A stretch of 13,318 nucleotides of DNA from CAZAGT01 sp964484515 (GTDB lineage Bacteria; Desulfobacterota; DSM-4660; Desulfatiglandales; HGW-15). Positions 1 to 8,200 of this stretch are shown piece by piece. Position 1 is the stretch's first letter, and every line of letters begins with the position of its first letter. Made by a program: the position numbers and the translations under genes. The notes below the pieces were generated by a model that worked only from the letters and a program-made list of their open reading frames with translations, did no database searches and was not told where the DNA came from. The stretch is from NCBI GenBank assembly GCA_964484515.1, contig CAZAGT010000118.1:1-13318 (forward strand), in the 5' to 3' direction.

Positions 1-44
1 ACATTCACGTGCGGCTTCGTCCTCTCAAACTTCTTCTTAGACAT
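1..44 (-). CDS. tuf: Elongation factor Tu, N-terminal fragment (downstream tuf copy)
   Basis: The first 14 codons of EF-Tu, the GTPase that carries aminoacyl-tRNA to the ribosomal A site. The reading is MSKKKFERTKPHVN, which matches the highly conserved EF-Tu start that leads into the G1 loop. The gene runs off the left edge of the window, so no catalytic motif is visible. The ATG is preceded by AAGGAGGG with a 6-base gap, a strong ribosome binding site that settles the start. It follows rpsG after 103 bases with no fusA between them, which is unusual for a str operon. Identity rests on the conserved N-terminus and operon position, plus the EF-Tu C-terminus seen at the other end of the window. 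Confidence 0.9.
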   Translation of the reverse strand, partial: MSKKKFERTKPHVN

Positions 45-147
45 CACTACCCTCCTTGAAACCCCCGTGGTAACGGCACCCGTTTCGCCTACCCGTAGAA
101 TTCTCTTCCACATCAAGCATGATCGGAATCACACGACCAAGCGCCGG

Positions 148-618
148 TTACCACCGGTAATGGGCAAAGGCCTTGTTCGCCTCGGCCATCCGGTGAGTAT
201 CCTCTTTCTTCTTGATAGCGGCACCCCGACGATTGGCCGCATCGATGAGCTCCCCAGCCAACTTGGCCGCCATGCTTTTCTCCCCTCTCCCTTTGGCAAA
301 GGAGATGATCCAACGTATGCTGAGAGCTTGACTTCTGGATGGTCTCACCTCGGTCGGCACCTGGTAGGTGGAGCCCCCCACCCGTCTCGATTTCACTTCA
401 ACGACCGGCTTGACATTATTGACCGCCCTCTGAAAAATCCCCAAGGGATCCTCTTTCGTCTTTTGCTGGATCACGTCAAAGGCACCGTACAACACGTTCT
501 CAGCCAGACTCTTCTTGCCCTTCTTCATTAGACTATTCGTGAACCGCGCGACCAGCTGGTTCTTATACCTCGGATCCGGCATAGTGTCTCTTCGTAGAAC
601 GACTCGCTTCCTAGGCAT
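148..618 (-). CDS. rpsG: 30S ribosomal protein S7
   Basis: Ribosomal protein S7 (156 residues, the usual bacterial length) binds the 3' domain of 16S rRNA, starts assembly of the 30S head and contacts tRNA in the E site. It begins MPRKRVVLRRDTMPDPRY, and the family's signature beta-arm segment RRVGGSTYQVPTEVRP lies at about residues 78-93. The C-terminal end FAHYRW is typical. The start at 618 is chosen because GAGGAG lies about 9 bases upstream and the product then matches family length. A start at 702 in the same frame would add 28 unrelated residues and overlap rpsL. It lies 13 bases after rpsL, so the two are surely cotranscribed. In E. coli S7 represses its operon by binding the rpsL-rpsG spacer, but here that spacer is too short for such a site. 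Confidence 0.98.
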   Translation of the reverse strand: MPRKRVVLRRDTMPDPRYKNQLVARFTNSLMKKGKKSLAENVLYGAFDVIQQKTKEDPLGIFQRAVNNVKPVVEVKSRRVGGSTYQVPTEVRPSRSQALSIRWIISFAKGRGEKSMAAKLAGELIDAANRRGAAIKKKEDTHRMAEANKAFAHYRW

Positions 619-631
619 GAAAAACGCTCCT

Positions 632-1009
632 CTAAATGCCCTTGGGCCTTTTGGCGCCGTACTTCGAGCGACCCTGACGTCGATCATCGACACCTGAAGC
701 ATCCATGGTACCCCGAATGATATGATATCTCACGCCCGGCAAATCCTTGACTCGACCACCGCGGATCATCACGACGGAGTGCTCCTGGAGATTATGTCCG
801 ACACCCGGGATGTATGAGGTCACCTCGATGCCGTTTGTCAGCCGCACCCGTGCAACCTTCCTCAAGGCTGAATTGGGTTTCTTGGGCGTGGACGTATAGA
901 CCCTGACACAGACACCTCTCTTTTGGGGACATGCCTGCAGCGCAGGGGTCTTAACCTTCCGTTTCGCCTTCTGGCGCCCTTTTCGGATGAGCTGGTTAAT
1001 GGTCGGCAT
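632..1009 (-). CDS. rpsL: 30S ribosomal protein S12
   Basis: Ribosomal protein S12 (125 residues) sits at the decoding centre of the 30S subunit and governs accuracy and streptomycin response. It begins MPTINQLIRKGRQKAKRK. The conserved loop TPKKPNSALRKVARVRL is at about 41-57, and PGVGHNLQEHSVVMIRGGRV is at about 68-87. The lysines linked to streptomycin resistance when mutated (E. coli K42 and K87, not counting Met) are both present as K43 and K88, so the sequence is wild type there. The following D89 is the residue that RimO methylthiolates in E. coli. The start at 1009 has AGGAG 8 bases upstream. An in-frame ATG at 1054 would add 15 residues foreign to the family. It is the first gene after a likely promoter in the rpoC-rpsL gap. 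Confidence 0.98.
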   Translation of the reverse strand: MPTINQLIRKGRQKAKRKVKTPALQACPQKRGVCVRVYTSTPKKPNSALRKVARVRLTNGIEVTSYIPGVGHNLQEHSVVMIRGGRVKDLPGVRYHIIRGTMDASGVDDRRQGRSKYGAKRPKGI

Positions 1010-1032
1010 AGATGTTACTCCTAAGCTAAAGA

Positions 1033-1047
1033 GGAATCTGGGATTCC
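1033..1047 (-). promoter_or_regulatory. Small hairpin in the rpsL 5' leader
   Basis: On the coding strand GGAATC-CCA-GATTCC is a perfect 6-base-pair stem with a 3-base loop. It lies between the inferred transcription start and the rpsL ribosome binding site, ending 11 bases before that site. It has no T-run, so it is not an intrinsic terminator. It could influence mRNA stability or translation of rpsL, but a 6-bp inverted repeat could also be chance. Confidence 0.3.
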
Positions 1048-1081
1048 GACGCAAGGGATATTAGAATTTTCAAAATCATCT

Positions 1082-1110
1082 TTTCTATTTTCGGCTTCCT
1101 GATTTGTCAA
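1082..1110 (-). promoter_or_regulatory. Likely sigma-70 type promoter for rpsL-rpsG-tuf
   Basis: On the coding strand the rpoC-rpsL gap contains a perfect -35 box TTGACA (1105-1110), a 17-base spacer and the -10-like hexamer TAGAAA (1082-1087, 4 of 6 matches to TATAAT). The surrounding 130-base gap is clearly AT-richer than the flanking genes. The expected transcription start is near 1075, giving a leader of about 66 bases. The -35 box begins 29 bases after the rpoC stop. This would let the str genes be transcribed independently of rpoBC. It is the best promoter match I found in the window. Confidence 0.6.
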
Positions 1111-1139
1111 GCTATTTTCGCCAAGTCCCGAATCGAAAT

Positions 1140-4100
1140 TCAGTTTGCGGCAACGACCTCAGGATCACGGTAGTCACTCAGCCCGGTGCCCGCCGGGATC
1201 AAACGACCCATAATCACATTCTCCTTGAGCCCATTGAGATAGTCCACCTTGCCCGCGACACTCGCATCCGATAGAACCTTCGTCGTTTCCTGAAAGGAAG
1301 CGGCTGAAATGAAACTCTCGGTACTCAGAGATGCCTTGGTGATCCCCAACAGGAGCGGTGATGCCGCAGCCGGTTTCCCACCCTGTTCCATGATCTTCCT
1401 GTTCTCCTCCTCGAAGCGCCATTTCTCCACATTTTCGCCCAAAAGGAAATGGGAGTCACCAACATCTCTCACGGTGACCTGCCTCAGCATCTGCCTGACG
1501 ATGACCTCAATGTGCTTATCATTGATACTCACGCCCTGGAGACGGTAGACCTCCTGAACCTCATCAACCAGGTATTTCGCCAGCTCCTTGACGCCTCGAA
1601 TACTCAGGATGTCGTGAGGATTAGCGGACCCATCCATCAACGGTTCCCCGGCTCGGATGTAATCGCCCTCCAGCACACTGACATGTTTACCTTTAGAGAT
1701 AAAATAGTCGACCGGCTCTCCGACCTCGGGCGTGATCGTGACTTTTCGCCGGCCCTTGACATACTGACCGAAGGAGACCACGCCGTCCACTTCACTCAGA
1801 ATAGCCGTTTCCCTCGGCTTTCGCACCTCAAACAGTTCCGCGACCCTGGGAAGACCCCCGGTAATATCCTTCGTCTTGGTGGTTTCTCTTGGAATCCTCG
1901 CCAAGACCGTCCCGGAGCCAACCTCATCGCCCTCGTTGACCATGATGATGGCTCCAATGGGCAGGTGATAACGTGCTACCCCCTTGGCGCCGGGAATGGA
2001 GCTCGTCGCGCCCTGGCTGTCTTTCAGGGAGATACGCGGGCGCATCTCCATATCGCGCGATTCGACGATAACCCGGCTGATCTTCCCAGTAACGTTATCT
2101 CGCCGTTCCTGCATCGTCACGCCATCGATAACGTCACCGAACTTGACCACCCCGGAGACTTCGGTAAGGATCGGGATTGTAAAAGGATCCCACTCAGCGA
2201 GCACTTGACCGGCCTTGATTTTCTGGCCGTCTTGAACTTTCAGGACCGCGCCGTAGATGACGGGGTAACGTTCGATTTCCCGGTTTCCCTTACCGAGCAC
2301 CGCGAGCTCACCATTGCGGTTCATGACGACTAATTCACCATCGACATTCTTGACCGTCTTGAGATTCTGGAAGCTGACTTTCCCCGCGTTTCGGCACTGA
2401 ATCGTCGTCTGTTCAACCCGTTTGCTGGCCGTCCCACCGATATGAAAGGTCCTCATGGTCAACTGTGTCCCCGGTTCACCAATCGACTGAGCGGCAATGA
2501 TGCCCACCGCTTCTCCAATATTGACTTCATGGCCGTGGGCCAGATCGCGACCGTAGCACTTCTTGCAGACCCCTCGCCTGACCTCGCAGGTCAAGACCGA
2601 TCTAATCCCTATCCTTTCCAAGCCAGCGCTCTCGATCAGCTGGACCTTGGCCTCGTCAATAAGCTCGTTGGCTTTCACGAGGAGATCCCCCGTAATCGGA
2701 TCATAGATATCCTCAAGAGACACTCTTCCCAAGACTCGATCCCCGACGCGCTGAATGATTTCCCCGCCTTCCACCAAAGGGGAGACCCAGATGCCGTCGA
2801 CCGTCCCGCAATCCTCCTCGGTTATGACGGTGTCCTGCGCAACGTCGACGAGTCTGCGGGTCAGATAACCCGAATTGGCGGTCTTCAGGGCCGTATCGGC
2901 CAAGCCCTTGCGGGCTCCGTGCGTGGAAATAAAATACTGTAAGACCGTCAAGCCTTCACGGAAATTGGAGGTGATCGGCGTCTCAATGATTTCCCCCGAC
3001 GGTTTGGCCATCAGGCCCCTCATTCCGGCCAACTGTCGCATTTGATCCTTACTGCCGCGCGAGCCGGAATCCGACATCATGTAGATGGGATTAAAGCTGC
3101 TTGTTCTGGCCTTGCGGCCGCTATCATCTTGGACCTCTTCAACCGCCATTTCGCTCAGCATTTCAGCCGCGATAGACTCCGTCGATTGAGCCCAAATATC
3201 GACGACCTTATTGTATTTCTCCCCGTCGGTAATCAGGCCGCCTTTGTATTGATCATCGATCTTCTTGACCTCTTTCTCGGCCTTCTGCAGGATGTCATCC
3301 TTGAGGGACGGAATCGTCATGTCCTTCATGGAAATCGAAATCCCTGAAGAGGTCGCGTACCGATAGCCGATATCTTTCAGTCTATCCGTCAAAATGACCG
3401 TGGCCTTGACGCCTTCCCGGCGATAGGACTCGTTGATGAGGGTTCGCAACTCCTTCTTATTCATCACCTTGTTGATGAGCGCAAAGGGGAGCTTCTGGGG
3501 TAGAATTTCGTAGAGCAGGATACGGCCGGTCGTGGTCTCCTCGATCTTTCCGTTCATCCTGACCTTGATCGACGCATGCAGGTCCAATTCGCCAAGATCG
3601 TGTGCAATCCTGACTTCTCCCGGATTTGCGAAGATCTTGCCCTCGCCCCTGCAGAGCGGTCGTTCCCTGGTCATGTAGTAGATACCCAGGACGATGTCCT
3701 GGCTGGGCACGATAATCGGATCTCCGTTCGCGGGGGATAGGATATTGTTGGTGGACATCATCAGGACACGGGCTTCGATCTGAGCTTCGATCGAGAGGGG
3801 GACGTGAACCGCCATTTGATCACCATCAAAATCCGCGTTGAAGGCGGTACAGACCAAGGGGTGGAGTTGAATCGCCTTTCCTTCGATCAGAATGGGCTCA
3901 AATGCCTGGATACCCAAGCGATGCAATGTAGGTGCTCGGTTCAGCAGGATACAGTACTCTCTGACCACCTCGTCGAGGGCATCCCACACTTCAGGCGTCT
4001 CCCGTTCCACCATTTTCTTGCCCGATTTGATCGTCGTCGCGAGGCCCTTTTCGTCCAGTTTATTGTAAATAAAAGGTTTGAACAGCTCCAAGGCCATCTT

Positions 4101-5210
4101 CTTGGGCAGGCCGCATTGATGTAATCTGAGATCGGGGCCGACCACGATGACCGAACGCCCCGAGTAGTCCACACGTTTGCCCAGCAGGTTTTGCCGAAAT
4201 CTACCCTGCTTACCCTTGAGCATGTCGCTCAGCGACTTAAAAGGGCGTTTATTGGCGCCCGTGACCACCTTGCCCCGTCTCCCGTTGTCAAATAGGACAT
4301 CCACCGCTTCCTGGAGCATGCGCTTTTCATTTCTGACGATAATATCAGGGGCGTTGAGCTCCAGCAGTCTCTTGAGCCTGTTGTTTCGATTGATCACCCT
4401 TCGATAGAGGTCATTCAAATCGGACGTGGCGAACCTTCCTCCGTCCAGCGGAACCAGCGGCCTGAGGTCAGGCGGTAAGACGGGAATCACATTGAGAATA
4501 GTCCATTCAGGACGGTTCTTGGACTCCTTGAATGCATCAATGACCTTCAGTCGCTTGGCTAGCTTCTTGCGCTTTGCCTCCGACCTCGTACTCATCATCT
4601 CGAGACGCAGGCTGGAGGAGAGCTCGTCAAGATCCAGCTCACTCAACATCTTCTGAATGGCCTCGGCTCCGATGCCGACCGTGAATCGATCACCATACTC
4701 TTCTCGCGCACGGTGTAGTTGCTCATCGGTCAGAAGGGCGCCTGCTGTCAGAGGCGTATCCTGAGGATCGATGACAATGAAGCTTTCGAAGTAGAGAACC
4801 CGCTCCAGATCCTTCAATGTCAAGTCAATCAGATTACCGATCTTTGACGGAAGACATTTCAAGAACCAGATGTGGGCGACCGGTGAAGCCAACTCGATGT
4901 GGCCCATCCTTTCGCGTCGCACCTTGGACTGGATGACCTCAACTCCACATTTCTCGCACACGATACCCCGGTGCTTCATGCGTTTGTACTTACCGCAGTT
5001 GCATTCGTAGTCTTTGATCGGGCCGAATATCTTTGAACAAAAGAGGCCGTCTCTTTCGGGTTTGAACGTTCGGTAATTGATGGTCTCAGGCTTCTTGACT
5101 TCACCGAAGGATCTCTCCCTGATCTTCTCAGGTGAAGAAATGGAAATCTTCACCGCATTGTAGCTGGATGGGTCTTTGGGCTTTGTAAAGAAATTGTATA
5201 ATTCCTCCAC
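1140..5210 (-). CDS. rpoC: DNA-directed RNA polymerase subunit beta'
   Basis: RpoC (1356 residues) is the largest polymerase subunit and carries the catalytic Mg ion. The N-terminal zinc finger uses C70, C72, C85 and C88. The active-site motif NADFDGDQM holds D460, D462 and D464, the same numbers as in E. coli. The second zinc site is formed by C801, C875, C882 and C885. The bridge helix lies around 750-795 and the trigger loop starts near QLTMRTFH (916-923). About 185 residues (roughly 930-1115) separate the two trigger-loop halves before KDITGGLPRVAELFE. This is the SI3 insertion of Gram-negative-type polymerases, absent from Firmicutes and Actinobacteria. The start is GTG, with AAGGAGGGG just upstream, and the N-terminus aligns with the family. 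It follows rpoB after 68 bases with no terminator visible. Confidence 0.99.
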   Translation of the reverse strand: MEELYNFFTKPKDPSSYNAVKISISSPEKIRERSFGEVKKPETINYRTFKPERDGLFCSKIFGPIKDYECNCGKYKRMKHRGIVCEKCGVEVIQSKVRRERMGHIELASPVAHIWFLKCLPSKIGNLIDLTLKDLERVLYFESFIVIDPQDTPLTAGALLTDEQLHRAREEYGDRFTVGIGAEAIQKMLSELDLDELSSSLRLEMMSTRSEAKRKKLAKRLKVIDAFKESKNRPEWTILNVIPVLPPDLRPLVPLDGGRFATSDLNDLYRRVINRNNRLKRLLELNAPDIIVRNEKRMLQEAVDVLFDNGRRGKVVTGANKRPFKSLSDMLKGKQGRFRQNLLGKRVDYSGRSVIVVGPDLRLHQCGLPKKMALELFKPFIYNKLDEKGLATTIKSGKKMVERETPEVWDALDEVVREYCILLNRAPTLHRLGIQAFEPILIEGKAIQLHPLVCTAFNADFDGDQMAVHVPLSIEAQIEARVLMMSTNNILSPANGDPIIVPSQDIVLGIYYMTRERPLCRGEGKIFANPGEVRIAHDLGELDLHASIKVRMNGKIEETTTGRILLYEILPQKLPFALINKVMNKKELRTLINESYRREGVKATVILTDRLKDIGYRYATSSGISISMKDMTIPSLKDDILQKAEKEVKKIDDQYKGGLITDGEKYNKVVDIWAQSTESIAAEMLSEMAVEEVQDDSGRKARTSSFNPIYMMSDSGSRGSKDQMRQLAGMRGLMAKPSGEIIETPITSNFREGLTVLQYFISTHGARKGLADTALKTANSGYLTRRLVDVAQDTVITEEDCGTVDGIWVSPLVEGGEIIQRVGDRVLGRVSLEDIYDPITGDLLVKANELIDEAKVQLIESAGLERIGIRSVLTCEVRRGVCKKCYGRDLAHGHEVNIGEAVGIIAAQSIGEPGTQLTMRTFHIGGTASKRVEQTTIQCRNAGKVSFQNLKTVKNVDGELVVMNRNGELAVLGKGNREIERYPVIYGAVLKVQDGQKIKAGQVLAEWDPFTIPILTEVSGVVKFGDVIDGVTMQERRDNVTGKISRVIVESRDMEMRPRISLKDSQGATSSIPGAKGVARYHLPIGAIIMVNEGDEVGSGTVLARIPRETTKTKDITGGLPRVAELFEVRKPRETAILSEVDGVVSFGQYVKGRRKVTITPEVGEPVDYFISKGKHVSVLEGDYIRAGEPLMDGSANPHDILSIRGVKELAKYLVDEVQEVYRLQGVSINDKHIEVIVRQMLRQVTVRDVGDSHFLLGENVEKWRFEEENRKIMEQGGKPAAASPLLLGITKASLSTESFISAASFQETTKVLSDASVAGKVDYLNGLKENVIMGRLIPAGTGLSDYRDPEVVAAN

Positions 5211-5278
5211 GATCCCCTCCTTACAACCTATGAGATATTCATTGGCCGCTCGTTGAATGAAACGGCTCGATCAAACCA

Positions 5279-8200
5279 TTAGGCTTGGCTATCTTCAAAA
5301 AGCTGCGCCTCCAATCCAAGGCTCTGCAGCTCCTTGATAAGGACCTTAAAGGACTCCGGTAGACCAGCCTCCAGGATGTTGTTACCCTTGACGATCCGTT
5401 CGTACATCCGTGTTCGCCCCGCCACATCATCGGATTTAACGGTTAGAAATTCCTGGAGGGAGTAGGCCGCACCGTACGCCTCCATGGCCCAGACTTCCAT
5501 TTCACCGAGCCGCTGACCGCCAAATTGTGCCTTGCCGCCCAACGGCTGCTGTGTCACCAAGGAGTAAGGTCCGATTGAGCGGGCGTGCAGTTTATCGTCT
5601 ACCAGATGATGCAGTTTCATCATATACATAATCCCAACGGTCACCTGGCGGTCAAAAGGGACTCCCGTTCTGCCATCATAGAGGGTCGCCTGCCCACTGA
5701 CAGGCAGTCCCGCTTTCTCTAAACAGGCCTTGATTTCATCTTCCCGCGCGCCGTCGAAGACCGGGGAAGCCATATGGACACCCTCTCGCAGGGAGTTCGC
5801 ACTGCTCAAGAGCTGGTTATCCGTCAGGTCCTTGAAATTTTGATTGTACTCGGACGTCGTGAACGTCTCGCGCAGCTTTTTCCTTAGGGCGTCAATCTTC
5901 TTGGCCTGAACCCTGACCTCATCCACCATGGCCCCCACCTGTTTACCAAGTTCGTGTGATGCCCACCCGAGATGTGTTTCGAGGACCTGGCCCACATTCA
6001 TTCGCGACGGGACTCCCAACGGGTTCAAGACGATATCGACAGGCGTCCCATCAGCAAAGTATGGCATGTCTTCAATGGGTAAGATCCTGCTAAGGACGCC
6101 TTTGTTCCCGTGCCGTCCCGCCATCTTGTCACCGACCGACAGCTTGCGTTTGACCGCAACGTAGACCTTGACCATCTTGATGACCCCGGGGGCCAGTTCA
6201 TCGCCGAGACTCAGGCGCTCGATCTTTTCGTCCAAATGTTTCTCGACGTCTGTCACCCGACGGGTGTAGGTCTCCACCACCGATTCCATTCGCTCAATCA
6301 AATCCATGGGGGCCTTAAGATCAGCGCTCAACCATGCCTCGATCGGAATCTGATCGACGTCTTCTGCGCTGATCGTCCGTCGCGTGCTGCAAAGGATCTT
6401 ACCACTGACTTTGTCTCTCAAGTTACTTTTCAGTTTCTGATCGACCAGGATGTCCTTCAGCTTCTTGCGAGCGCTTGCCGCGATGATCTTGATTTCATCA
6501 TGCTTGTCCTTTTCCAGGCGGGCCCTATCTTCCTCTTCAATGCGTAGACTTCGCTGGTCTTTTTCGACACCTCGGCGAGAGAACACCTTGGCATCGATGG
6601 CAATCCCCTCAACGCCTGGGGGAACTCGCAGTGAGGTATCCTTCACATCGCCAGCCTTGTCACCAAATATGGCTCTTAGCAGTTTCTCCTCAGGAGATAG
6701 TTGCGTCTCACCCTTCGGCGTAATCTTTCCGACCAGGATATCTCCCGGTTTCACCTCAGCTCCTACCCTGACGACGCCACTCTCATCGAGATTCTGCAGC
6801 GCATCCTCACCCACGTTCGGTATATCCCTGGTGATCTCCTCCTTGCCCAGTTTTGTATCCCGCGAGAAGACCTCGAATTCCTCTATGTGAATCGAAGTGT
6901 AGGTATCCTCCTTAACGACCCTTTCGCTGATGACGATCGAGTCCTCGAAGTTGTACCCCCCCCAAGACATGAATGCGACCATGAGATTCTGGCCGAGAGC
7001 GAGCTCGCCAAGCTCCGTTGCTGGCCCATCGGCGATAATCTGGCCCGCCTTCACAACATCTCCTCGTTTGACAATCGGCTTCTGGTTGTAGCAGGTATTC
7101 TGATTCGATTTCTTGTATTTGACGAGCTTATAGATTTCGACCTCATCCTCTTCTGCGCCCCCCAGGGCCCTGATCAGTATACGCGAGGCGTCCACATCCT
7201 CAACGACCCCGTCCCTTTTGGCAACGATGGAGACCCCGGAATCCTTGGCCACAACCCGTTCAATCCCGGTACCGATCAGGGGCGCCTTCGCCTTAAGGAG
7301 CGGAACGGCCTGGCGTTGCATGTTTGAACCCATGAGGGCCCTATTGGCATCATCGTGCTCTAGGAAGGGAATCAGAGAGGCGGAGACACTGACAAGTTGG
7401 TCCGGAGAGACGTCCATATACCTCACTTCCTGAACGGAGGCCTTACTCGCCTCACCCTCGATTCGCACTGCCGCATCTTCCCTCACAAAGGCCCCTTTTT
7501 TGTCCAACGGGGCATTCGCCTGGGCGATCGGATAATCCTTCTCGTCAAGGGCTGAGAGGTACTCGATGTGCTTCGAGACCCTTCCGTTGTCCGCCTCTCG
7601 ATAGGGGGTCTCAATGAATCCAAAATCATTGACGCGGGCATAGGTGCTCAGCGAAACGATAAGGCCGATGTTGGGACCTTCAGGGGTCTCAATCGGGCAG
7701 ATCCTCCCGTAATGGGTTGGATGGACATCCCGGACCTCAAAGCCGGCCCTCTCACGGGTCAGTCCGCCGGGGCCAAGCGCACTCAGCCTGCGCTTATGGG
7801 TGATCTCCGACAAAGGATTCGTCTGATCCATAAATTGTGAGAGTTGGCTAGTCCCAAAGAACTCCTTGACCACAGCGGATACGGGTTTCGAGTTTATCAG
7901 ATCATGCGGCATCAGTGTTTCAACTTCCTGAAGACTCATCCTTTCCTTGATCGCCCGCTCCATCCTGACAAGCCCGATCCGATATTGGTTCTCCAGGAGT
8001 TCACCCACCGCCCTCACCCTGCGGTTGCCGAGATTATCAATATCATCAACGGAGGCCTCGGCGCTCTTGAGGCGGATGAGTTCCTTTACTGTTGCGATGA
8101 TGTCCTCTTTGCTGAGGGTCCGCTCCTCCAATGGCCGATCAAAACCGAGTCGGTAGTTGAGTTTCAGCCTTCCGACGGGAGAAAGATCGTATGTCGAGAG

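Noticed and set aside
72..84. A 5-bp inverted repeat (AACGG-GTG-CCGTT) between rpsG and tuf
   Set aside because: It is too short and lacks a T-run, so it is not convincing as a terminator or regulatory site.
619..702. Upstream in-frame start that would lengthen S7 by 28 residues
   Set aside because: The extra residues overlap rpsL, do not resemble S7, and the start at 618 has a good ribosome binding site.
1449..2333. A 294-codon plus-strand open frame opposite rpoC
   Set aside because: It lies fully antisense to the conserved rpoC coding region and has no recognisable domain. Long antisense frames are expected opposite codon-biased genes.
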